Source: Coriobacteriales bacterium
GTDB lineage: Bacteria; Actinomycetota; Coriobacteriia; Coriobacteriales; UBA8131
Direction: 5' to 3'
Assembly: GCA_031267175.1 (NCBI GenBank)
Contig: JAIRZP010000261.1
Coordinates: 1-16,633, forward strand
Length of the DNA stretch: 16,633 nucleotides
The translations under genes and the position numbers were made by a program. The notes under the pieces were generated by a model. The model was not told where the DNA came from, ran no database searches, and saw nothing but the letters and a program-made list of their open reading frames with translations. Shown piece after piece: positions 6,941 to 13,242 of the stretch; the stretch's first letter is position 1, and each line of letters opens with the position of its first letter.

Positions 6941-8303
6941 GGTCTCCTCGTTCAATCTCCTCGTCTGTCTGGTTCCGTGCCCTGTCCCATGCCCTGTCCT
7001 CGCCCTGCAAAACTGCCGCGTCGCCGGTCAGTTGGACATAGCGCGTGAGAAGCGCAAGCACGCTCTCGCGGTCCTTCTGTATGAGCGCGCCAATCTCTGT
7101 TGAGGGTGCAAAGCGTTTGAGTGCTCCGGCGTAGCGTCGCTCAATGCTCACGAGGCTCGTATTCTTGACGAGTTTATCGGCAACGAACACGAGATTTGTT
7201 TCTGTGAACAGACGCGGGCTGAGCTTGAGTTCTCTGTCGTGCGCTGCCACTATGCGAGCCAGAGCCTCGTAGCCGAGCTCGTGCAGATGAGCGGCCGCTA
7301 CCTGGGAGTGATCTGGCTCCAGGCGGTTGAGATCGTGGAGTTCGCCTGCGGAGCGGCAGAGCTCCGTGTCAAAGCCATAGTGCAGCCTGTCCAGTGCTCG
7401 CGCCATCCGCTGGGCCAGCTCGGCCACCGCACGCGTATGGTCATGGACGTTCGACGGCGTCTCGTACTGGGCAAACAGCTCACCTGCCAGGGCCTCACTG
7501 ACCCCACGGGTCTTCCGAACGTGGCGCTCCAACCTCTCGAGAGCCGCGGGATCGTCAGCGTCGAGCAGGATACCGGGGTCGTCTACGACCAACTCCTGCC
7601 AGGTATACTGTGCCAGGGCCTGTTTGAGGCCGCCTCTGCCGGCAAAGCCGCGCAGTGCGTCAAAGCAGGCGGAGTCGATGAGCAGCGGGTGACCGCGCCT
7701 GCCCTGATAGCTCGGAACGAGCACGGCAGACCGGTCTTGCTCCCAGCGCTCAAGCAGGGCAACAAAGGTTCGAGGACTCACACCGGGCATGTCACCCGGC
7801 AGGACAAAGACCGCCTGGGGGGAGGTGTCTGAGGTTTGAGTGGTGGCGTGAGCGGTAGTGGCTGAGACGAAAGCCGGGGAGGTAAGGGAAGCAGCTCCGT
7901 CGTCGGCTGTGGCTCGCGGGGCACGTAGCGCCTCCAGTCCCAGCCTGACGCTCTCGAACATATCACTGGCGGCATATGCGGCGTTGTACACAAAGACGCA
8001 CTGCCCCTGTTCCGGCTGGAGAGGAGCGGCCAGTCCCCGCACGAGGGATTCGTCTGGGCCTTCCCCGAGGCCTTCCCCGGTGCACGGCCTGTTTCCGCGG
8101 CCTTCCTTCACATCAAGCAGCGCTGCCTCGACCTCCTGCGCCTGACGCCCGGTGATCACGCAGACCCGCTCCGCCCCGCTGTCGAGAGCGCTCTGCACCG
8201 TAAGCTGTATCATCGGAAAGCCATTGAGCGTGAGCAGGGGCTTAAAGCTACCCATCCGCGAGGACAGGCCGGCAACCGGAATTATTGCAGCAACATTGGT
8301 CAT
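6927..8303 (-). CDS. MobA/MocA-like nucleotidyltransferase fused to HD domain
   Basis: 458 residues from ATG 8303. Residues 1-260 are a MobA/MocA-type NTP transferase: PVAGLSSRMGSFKPLL (about 10-24) is the nucleotide-binding signature and LPGDMP (168-173) carries the metal-binding D171. Residues about 280-420 are an HD hydrolase domain with H287, the H323-D324 doublet in ELHDL, and D376 in VADKLV. Known relatives attach CMP to molybdopterin for molybdenum hydroxylases, and the divergent xdhC-like neighbour supports that role. A low-complexity A/T/S-rich insert sits at about 130-165 and a glycine/glutamate-rich one at 64-85. ATG 8303 is chosen because it matches the family N-terminus and lies 6 nt after a -10 box. 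An upstream in-frame extension to 8381 would cross that promoter. Confidence 0.85.
   Translation of the reverse strand: MTNVAAIIPVAGLSSRMGSFKPLLTLNGFPMIQLTVQSALDSGAERVCVITGRQAQEVEAALLDVKEGRGNRPCTGEGLGEGPDESLVRGLAAPLQPEQGQCVFVYNAAYAASDMFESVRLGLEALRAPRATADDGAASLTSPAFVSATTAHATTQTSDTSPQAVFVLPGDMPGVSPRTFVALLERWEQDRSAVLVPSYQGRRGHPLLIDSACFDALRGFAGRGGLKQALAQYTWQELVVDDPGILLDADDPAALERLERHVRKTRGVSEALAGELFAQYETPSNVHDHTRAVAELAQRMARALDRLHYGFDTELCRSAGELHDLNRLEPDHSQVAAAHLHELGYEALARIVAAHDRELKLSPRLFTETNLVFVADKLVKNTSLVSIERRYAGALKRFAPSTEIGALIQKDRESVLALLTRYVQLTGDAAVLQGEDRAWDRARNQTDEEIERGDHADA
8057..8080. repeat. 12-nt tandem duplication inside the nucleotidyltransferase gene
   Basis: GGCCTTCCCCGA (8057-8068) is followed directly by GGCCTTCCCCGG (8069-8080), one mismatch in 12. 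It encodes the repeated Gly/Glu part (GEGLGEGP) of the poorly conserved insert near residues 76-83 and keeps the reading frame. Confidence 0.6.
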
Positions 8304-8315
8304 GATGGTAGTATA
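8304..8315 (-). promoter_or_regulatory. -10 box giving a probable leaderless start
   Basis: On the minus strand TATACT (8315-8310) is followed by six bases (ACCATC) and then the ATG at 8303. This places the expected transcription start at or next to the A of the ATG. There is no ribosome-binding site in front of this ATG, as expected of a leaderless mRNA. A TANNNT box at this distance is a known hallmark of leaderless genes in Actinobacteria. The -35 is not recognisable. Confidence 0.5.
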
Positions 8316-8382
8316 GGGCATTGCGTGTGTTATCTGACGCGATACCCTGTTGTCGGATGTGTTCCTGAGGAGGAGAAGCATC

Positions 8383-9414
8383 GTGGCTGCGCAGAGCCTG
8401 TATACCGAGCTGTATCAGCTCCTGGAGGCGGGAGAGACCGTGTTTCTTCTGTCTGAGTACGAGACCGATGGGAGCATCAGCCAAAAGCTTGTACGACAGA
8501 GCGACGCCGGCCTGTTTGCAAGCATTGCAGAACTGCAGCTGAGCCCTGACGCTCTCACGCGCGGACCGCTCACAACGTTACAGAACCCCAAAGGCTCGCT
8601 CGTGGTGCTGGAACGGTTCATGGCCAGGCCACGCCTGATAATCCTCGGCGGCGGGCATATATCCCTCGCGCTGGCCGATATGGCCGATCTCACAGACTTT
8701 GACACCCTCGTCTACGACGACCGTCCGAGCTTTGCCAATCATCAACGCTTCCGCACCGCCAAAACCGTCATCTGCGACTCCTTTACCAAGCTGGCCGAGC
8801 ATATCCGTTTTGGGCCGAGCGACTTTGTCGTGGACGTCACGCGCGGGCACCTGCACGACAGGGAGTGCCTGGAAGTGCTGCTGGCCGGCCCGGAGCCCGC
8901 CTATACCGGCATGATAGGCTCCCAACGGCGCGTGGCCCTTGTTCTCAGCACTTTGAAGAAGGAGGGCTTCAGCGCGCAGAGGATAGAGCACATTCATGCT
9001 CCCATTGGCCTGAGTATCGGAGCGCAGACGCCGTCGGAAATCGCCGTGGCCATCATGGCGGAAATCATCGCGGTCAAGCGCACCGGACGGGAGCAGACGC
9101 AGTGGCTCAGTTCCAGTCTGGATATGATAGAGGCTGTCGCGCGCAACGGATTCGTGCCGGAGGCCGTCATCACCGTACTCGCTACGCAGGGCTCGGTGCC
9201 AACCGAGGTGGGCTGCAAGCTGGGCATGACCTATGAGGGCGCCCTTGCCGGCACCGTGGGGGGAGGCTGCTCGGAAGCGGAAGCCCTGCAGATCGGTCGC
9301 GAGCTTATCAGGAAGGGCGGCTGGAAGATCCACGACATAGATCTGACCGACTCGGCAGAGGATGAGGGCATGGTCTGCGGCGGCACAATGCGCGTACTCA
9401 TCCAGAAGGCTTGA
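8383..9414 (+). CDS. XdhC/CoxI-family molybdenum hydroxylase maturation factor
   Basis: 343 residues from GTG 8383, which has GAGGAGG about 9 nt upstream; an in-frame TTG at 8350 lies ahead of that site and is unlikely. A Rossmann-type segment comes first (LIILGGGH at 85-92, the XdhC C-terminal-type domain). A CoxI-type domain comes last: TQGSVPTEVG at 268-277, AGTVGGGCSEAEA at about 289-301 and MVCGG at 330-334. XdhC proteins bind molybdenum cofactor and help its sulfuration and insertion into xanthine dehydrogenase-like enzymes. In the usual arrangement the CoxI domain is N-terminal, so the order here is reversed. The first 35 residues look like a shortened CoxI start. It is divergent from the MocA-HD gene, with which it presumably acts. 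Confidence 0.85.
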   Translation: MAAQSLYTELYQLLEAGETVFLLSEYETDGSISQKLVRQSDAGLFASIAELQLSPDALTRGPLTTLQNPKGSLVVLERFMARPRLIILGGGHISLALADMADLTDFDTLVYDDRPSFANHQRFRTAKTVICDSFTKLAEHIRFGPSDFVVDVTRGHLHDRECLEVLLAGPEPAYTGMIGSQRRVALVLSTLKKEGFSAQRIEHIHAPIGLSIGAQTPSEIAVAIMAEIIAVKRTGREQTQWLSSSLDMIEAVARNGFVPEAVITVLATQGSVPTEVGCKLGMTYEGALAGTVGGGCSEAEALQIGRELIRKGGWKIHDIDLTDSAEDEGMVCGGTMRVLIQKA

Positions 9415-9448
9415 AAGGGCCATCCCCTCACCGGGAACAGCCCTTTCA
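9412..9448. terminator. Bidirectional hairpin between xdhC-like and groEL
   Basis: TGAAAGGGC (9412-9420, starting at the stop codon of the xdhC-like gene) pairs perfectly with GCCCTTTCA (9440-9448), a 9-bp stem. Inside, TCCC and GGGA can pair as well. It lies between two convergent genes. No T-tract follows on the plus strand, so terminator function is likely by position but not certain. Confidence 0.55.
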
Positions 9449-9480
9449 CAAAGAGATGATTGTTGGGTAGAGTCAGCGGT

Positions 9481-11115
9481 TTAGTACATCCCGCCGCCGC
9501 CACCACCCATGGCACCGGCGAGTGCCGCCGGGTCGAGGCCCTCTTTGGGAATATCATTGACCGTGGCCTCGGTCACGAGGATAAGCGCGGCCACACTGGC
9601 AGCATTCTGCAGGGCGGAGCGGGTGACCTTGACCGGGTCGATGACGCCGTCTTTGATGAGGTCGCCGTACTGACCCGTAATGGAATTGAGGCCATGGCCC
9701 TTGGGCAGGTCCTTGACCTTCTCTACCACGACGGAGCCCTCATAGCCCGCGTTGTCGGCAATGACCTTGAGCGGAGCGGCCAGGCTCTGACGAATGATGT
9801 TGACTCCTACGAGCTCGTCGGTATCGTCCACCTTGATCTTGTCGAGGGCGGGGATGGCATCCACGAGGACGACGCCACCGCCGGCTACGATGCCTTCTTC
9901 CACGGCTGCACGGGTTGCCTGCAGGGCATCCTCGATACGAGCCTTGCGCTCCTTGAGCTCTACCTCGGTGGCAGCTCCCACCTTGATAACCGCGACGCCA
10001 CCCGCCAGCTTGGCCAGGCGTTCCTGCAGCTTGTCGCGGTCAAAGTCGGAATCGGTATTCTCAATCTCAGCCCTGATCTGGGCGATACGAGCCTCGATGT
10101 CCTTCTTCTTGCCGGCACCATCGACGATAGTCGTGGTGTCCTTGTTCACGCGCACGCGCTTGGCACGGCCGAGTTGGTCGAGCGTCGTCTCGTCGAGCTT
10201 CATGCCGAGGTCCTCGGTGATGACCATACCACCGGTTACGGTGGCTATGTCCTCCAGCATGCGCTTGCGGCGGTCGCCAAAGCCGGGGGCCTTGACCACG
10301 ACGCAGTTGAGCGTGCCACGCAGACGATTGAGCAGCACGGTGGCGAGTGCCTCGCCCTCAAAGTCCTCACAGATGATAAGCAGCGCCTTGCCTGCCTGCA
10401 TGATGGCCTCAAGGATGGGAAGGATGTCCTGTACGGAAGAAATCTTCTGGGAGGTAATGAGGATGTAGGGGTCAACCAGGTCGGCCTCCATACGCTCCAT
10501 GTTGGTGGCCATATAGGGCGAGATATAGCCCTTGTCAAACTGCATGCCCTCCACGGTGTCGATCTCGATGCCAAAGGTCTGGCTCTCCTCAACGGTGATG
10601 ACACCGTCGTTGCCTACCACGTCCATGGCCTCGGCTATCTTCTCTCCAATGAGATCATCACCGGCAGAGATGGCGCCTACGTTGGCAATCTCCTTGTTGT
10701 GTTTGACGGGCTTGGACGCCTTCTTGATGTCCGCGACAACCGCATCCACGGCCTTTTCTATGCCGCGACGGATGGCCAGGGGGTTGGCTCCGGCGGTCAC
10801 GTTGCGCAGGCCCTCGTTGACGATGACCTGGGCGAGAAGCGTGGCGGTGGTGGTGCCGTCGCCGGCTACGTCGTTGGTCTTGACGGCAACCTCGCGCACG
10901 AGCTGGGCACCCATGTTCTCAATGGCATCCTCAAGCTCTATCTCCTTGGCAACCGTAACGCCGTCGTTGGTAATAAGAGGGGCACCAAAGCTACGTTCCA
11001 GCGCCACGTAGCGACCCTTGGGCCCCAGCGTGACCTTGACCGCTTCGGCCAGTTTGGTAACACCTGCGGACAGCTTGCCGCGGGCCTCCTCGTTGAACTT
11101 AATGTCTTTAGCCAT
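9481..11115 (-). CDS. groEL: Chaperonin GroEL
   Basis: 544 residues, full length for the 60-kDa chaperonin. It forms the double-ring folding chamber with GroES in the cytoplasm. It starts MAKDIKFNEEARGKL, contains the ATP-binding GDGTTT (85-90, catalytic-type D86), and ends in the Gly-rich GGGGGGMY tail typical of GroEL1-type proteins. AAAGGAAA precedes the ATG. It is second in the groES-groEL operon, 50 nt after groES. The long open frames on the opposite strand are composition artefacts of this conserved gene. Confidence 0.98.
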   Translation of the reverse strand: MAKDIKFNEEARGKLSAGVTKLAEAVKVTLGPKGRYVALERSFGAPLITNDGVTVAKEIELEDAIENMGAQLVREVAVKTNDVAGDGTTTATLLAQVIVNEGLRNVTAGANPLAIRRGIEKAVDAVVADIKKASKPVKHNKEIANVGAISAGDDLIGEKIAEAMDVVGNDGVITVEESQTFGIEIDTVEGMQFDKGYISPYMATNMERMEADLVDPYILITSQKISSVQDILPILEAIMQAGKALLIICEDFEGEALATVLLNRLRGTLNCVVVKAPGFGDRRKRMLEDIATVTGGMVITEDLGMKLDETTLDQLGRAKRVRVNKDTTTIVDGAGKKKDIEARIAQIRAEIENTDSDFDRDKLQERLAKLAGGVAVIKVGAATEVELKERKARIEDALQATRAAVEEGIVAGGGVVLVDAIPALDKIKVDDTDELVGVNIIRQSLAAPLKVIADNAGYEGSVVVEKVKDLPKGHGLNSITGQYGDLIKDGVIDPVKVTRSALQNAASVAALILVTEATVNDIPKEGLDPAALAGAMGGGGGGMY

Positions 11116-11165
11116 GTTGATTTCCTTTCTGGTGATGTATGAGTTGAGGGAGTAAAAGGGGGAGT

Positions 11166-11474
11166 TTAATTGAATACGGCATAGATGTCATCGGCGCGAA
11201 GAATGAGGAAGTCCTCACCGTCCACACTGACCTCCGTGCCACCGTACTTGCTGTAGATGACGCTGTCGCCGGGGTTTACCCCAGGCTTGACAAGATTGCC
11301 ATTGTTGTCGAGCTTGCCTTCGCCCACGGCGATGACGGTGCCACGCTGCGGCTTTTCCTGAGCGGAGCTGGCGATGAGAATGCCGGATGCCGTTTTGGCC
11401 TCGGCTGCGTCCTGTTTGAGGACGACCCTATCACCCAGCGGCGTGATGTTGATCTTGGTTTTTTTTGCACTCAT
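11166..11474 (-). CDS. groES: Co-chaperonin GroES
   Basis: 102 residues from ATG 11474, which follows AAGGAGGA at good spacing. An upstream in-frame start at 11522 would fall inside the CIRCE operator and is rejected. ITPLGDRVVLK opens the fold, the mobile loop with GIL is at about residues 22-36, and GDSVIYSKYGGTEV is characteristic of the family. It caps GroEL rings. The N-terminal extension MSAKKTK before the conserved core is short and lysine-rich. First gene of the groE operon. Confidence 0.97.
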   Translation of the reverse strand: MSAKKTKINITPLGDRVVLKQDAAEAKTASGILIASSAQEKPQRGTVIAVGEGKLDNNGNLVKPGVNPGDSVIYSKYGGTEVSVDGEDFLILRADDIYAVFN

Positions 11475-11515
11475 AGGTGCTTCCTCCTTTTCCAGTGGTT
11501 CATATACCGATACAG

Positions 11516-11542
11516 TTAGCACTCAGGGGGTGAGAGTGCTAA
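11516..11542. promoter_or_regulatory. CIRCE operator (HrcA binding site)
   Basis: TTAGCACTC (11516-11524), nine bases, GAGTGCTAA (11534-11542): a perfect match to the CIRCE consensus. HrcA repressor binding to this element is the established heat-shock control of groESL in many bacteria. It sits between the promoter and groES. Confidence 0.97.
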
Positions 11543-11552
11543 CCCTCTAAGA

Positions 11553-11580
11553 ATGATAGCTTGGCGGCGGGGATTATCAA
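11553..11580 (-). promoter_or_regulatory. groESL promoter
   Basis: On the minus strand TTGATA (11580-11575) and TATCAT (11558-11553) are separated by 16 nt, a good housekeeping-sigma promoter. The start point would fall just ahead of the CIRCE element, so HrcA would block initiation or early elongation. Confidence 0.75.
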
Positions 11581-11727
11581 GCCCGCACATTGGCAAACGG
11601 TCGCTTTGTCATGCAGCCGTTATCTAATGTTCAAACTACGGAGCGGCTACGGAGCGCAAATCCTCTCCCCGCACTTTACGGGCATCAGCACTTTGGGATG
11701 AAGCTGGTGCCAGAGAAGAAGCCGGCC

Positions 11728-11749
11728 TTCTCAAAGTCTTCTCAAAGTC
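11728..11749 (+). repeat. Tandem 11-bp direct repeat upstream of the MFS gene
   Basis: TTCTCAAAGTC occurs twice back to back (11728-11738 and 11739-11749), about 20 nt before a TAAAAT -10 candidate at 11769-11774 that lacks a good -35. One-turn-spaced identical half-sites at this place suggest an activator binding site for the MFS-OYE-SDR operon. The repeats are direct; the role is inferred. Confidence 0.5.
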
Positions 11750-11768
11750 ATGCTAACAATACTATTTG

Positions 11769-11774
11769 TAAAAT
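11769..11774 (+). promoter_or_regulatory. -10 candidate of the MFS-OYE-SDR operon
   Basis: TAAAAT at 11769-11774 (alternatively TACTAT at 11760-11765) is 47-77 nt before the possible MFS start codons. No TTGACA-like -35 lies 16-18 nt upstream; the tandem 11-bp repeat occupies that area. This fits an activator-dependent promoter. Confidence 0.4.
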
Positions 11775-11850
11775 CGGCCCGTTGCGTTACGATGGAAGCC
11801 TGCAAAGAGGACACCATAACGTGGCAAGAACCCTGAGCGAAAGAGAATGT

Positions 11851-13203
11851 ATGACTGCACCGTCTGCCGACCGTCCCCTGCCAGCTGAGTCTGGCGGAGC
11901 GGCTCCGCGCAAAACGCAGGATTCCCATAACCAGAGCCCGTTAAAGGTAGGTGGCATCCTGCTCCTGGTGGGCATCTCCGTAGGGTTCATGCAGCACAGG
12001 GTGCCCACCATCATGCTCGACATCATGGAGATATTCCGCATGGATGCCGGTACGGCCTCGTGGCTGATGTCGATCTTTGTTCTGGTGGGCGTGTTGGTTG
12101 CCATCCCCACGGGCAGTCTGGCCCAGCGATTTGGCTTTAAGAAGATGATCCTTGCCGCCATAGCGCTCGCCGTTGTGGGATCCGTCATCGGTATAGCAGC
12201 GGGCGAGATGCGCTCAACGTCGCTCCTTCTCTTCTCGCGAGCCCTGGAGGGCATAGCCTTAACGGTGATTACCGCCTGTGGGCCTATCGGGGTCAGCACC
12301 TGTGTGCGCCCGGAACGCCTGGGTACGGCGATGGGCATCTGGGGGGTCTGGGGTTCGCTCGGTGCCGTCGTGGGTGCTGTCGTTGCCCCGAGTGTCTTTG
12401 CCAGCCTGGGCTTTGTCTGGGTGTGGATCATCACCGCGGGCTTTGCCATTATAGCGGCCGTTCTTCTCATCCTGCTTATCAGAGATCCCCAGGATGTGCG
12501 CAAAGCATCAAGCGGCGTGACACCCGATACACCAGGCGATACAACGCGAGACATACCAGGCGATATAACGCACGGCGTACAGGACAGGGTGCAGGCCCCA
12601 GATACTGAGCCCGGTGCTGCTTCTCAGGACAAGCCGCGGTACCGGGAGATATTCACCCGAAGCACGGTGCTCTACCTCTTCGGTTTTATCTGCTTTGGTC
12701 TGATCCTCCTGGCGTTTTTGAGCTTCATGCCCTCCATTTTGCGGAGCAAGGGCTATGACGCGACCCTCGCCGGTTTTATCACCACCTTTCCGTCCCTCCT
12801 CTCGATTATCTCCGCACCGGTCTTTGGCATACTTTCCGATCGTATCCACCGGGTCAAGCCGCTGTTGGTAGCCGCCTTTGCCGTCTTTGGGCCTGCGGTG
12901 TTCGTCATGTTCATGAGTACCGGCGCGGTGCTGTGGGTGGCTGCGCTCGTTCTCGGCCTGATTGGCGCTGGCTGCTTTGGCATATTCCTCGCCGGCTGGA
13001 CCAATGTCCTGCCGCGCCCCGAGCTCATCCCCATCGCCATGGGCGTTTTTATCCTCGCGCAGTGCATCGGGCAATTCCTGGGAACCTATCTCATCCAGTT
13101 CTTCCTGGGCCCGGGCCTCGACCAATACATCCCTGCCGCCTTTGCCCTGCTGGTCATTGGTGTGCTGGGCACGGTGTCCCTGGCGCTGGCGCGCTACCGA
13201 TAA
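11851..13203 (+). CDS. MFS transporter
   Basis: 450 residues from ATG 11851; a GTG at 11821 with AGAGGA nine nt upstream would add ten. The protein has twelve apparent hydrophobic segments in two halves. The loop after the second segment, SLAQRFGFKKMIL, is the usual MFS motif-A position, and GILSDRIHRVKPLL is its counterpart in the second half. The linker between halves (about residues 215-265) is hydrophilic, proline/glycine/aspartate-rich and holds an in-frame octapeptide repeat. The transporter probably imports the substrate or exports the product of the two downstream oxidoreductases, which begin 39 nt after its stop. Transport substrate is unknown. The frame is open back to 11590, but that stretch carries the promoter and reads as non-coding. 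Confidence 0.88.
   Translation: MTAPSADRPLPAESGGAAPRKTQDSHNQSPLKVGGILLLVGISVGFMQHRVPTIMLDIMEIFRMDAGTASWLMSIFVLVGVLVAIPTGSLAQRFGFKKMILAAIALAVVGSVIGIAAGEMRSTSLLLFSRALEGIALTVITACGPIGVSTCVRPERLGTAMGIWGVWGSLGAVVGAVVAPSVFASLGFVWVWIITAGFAIIAAVLLILLIRDPQDVRKASSGVTPDTPGDTTRDIPGDITHGVQDRVQAPDTEPGAASQDKPRYREIFTRSTVLYLFGFICFGLILLAFLSFMPSILRSKGYDATLAGFITTFPSLLSIISAPVFGILSDRIHRVKPLLVAAFAVFGPAVFVMFMSTGAVLWVAALVLGLIGAGCFGIFLAGWTNVLPRPELIPIAMGVFILAQCIGQFLGTYLIQFFLGPGLDQYIPAAFALLVIGVLGTVSLALARYR
12526..12573. repeat. 24-nt in-frame tandem repeat in the MFS central loop
   Basis: Two adjacent 24-nt units, 12526-12549 and 12550-12573, encode DTPGDTTR and DIPGDITH. The units are codon-aligned, so a gain or loss of one keeps the frame. 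They sit in the cytoplasmic linker between the two six-helix halves. Confidence 0.7.
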
Positions 13204-13242
13204 ACATGAGTCACGAGGTTTTAAGGAGAAGGAGAGAGAACC

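Noticed and set aside
9460..11142. Very long open frame (560 codons) on the plus strand opposite groEL
   Set aside because: It is the mirror of the highly conserved groEL gene; it has no ribosome-binding site or recognisable domains, and its length reflects GC-rich codon use.
11475..11522. N-terminal extension of GroES
   Set aside because: It would begin inside the CIRCE operator; ATG 11474 has a strong ribosome-binding site and the family-typical N-terminus.
11590..11820. N-terminal extension of the MFS protein back to 11590
   Set aside because: The stretch overlaps the region next to the groESL promoter, the tandem 11-bp repeat and the -10 candidates, and its translation does not look like a transporter N-terminus.
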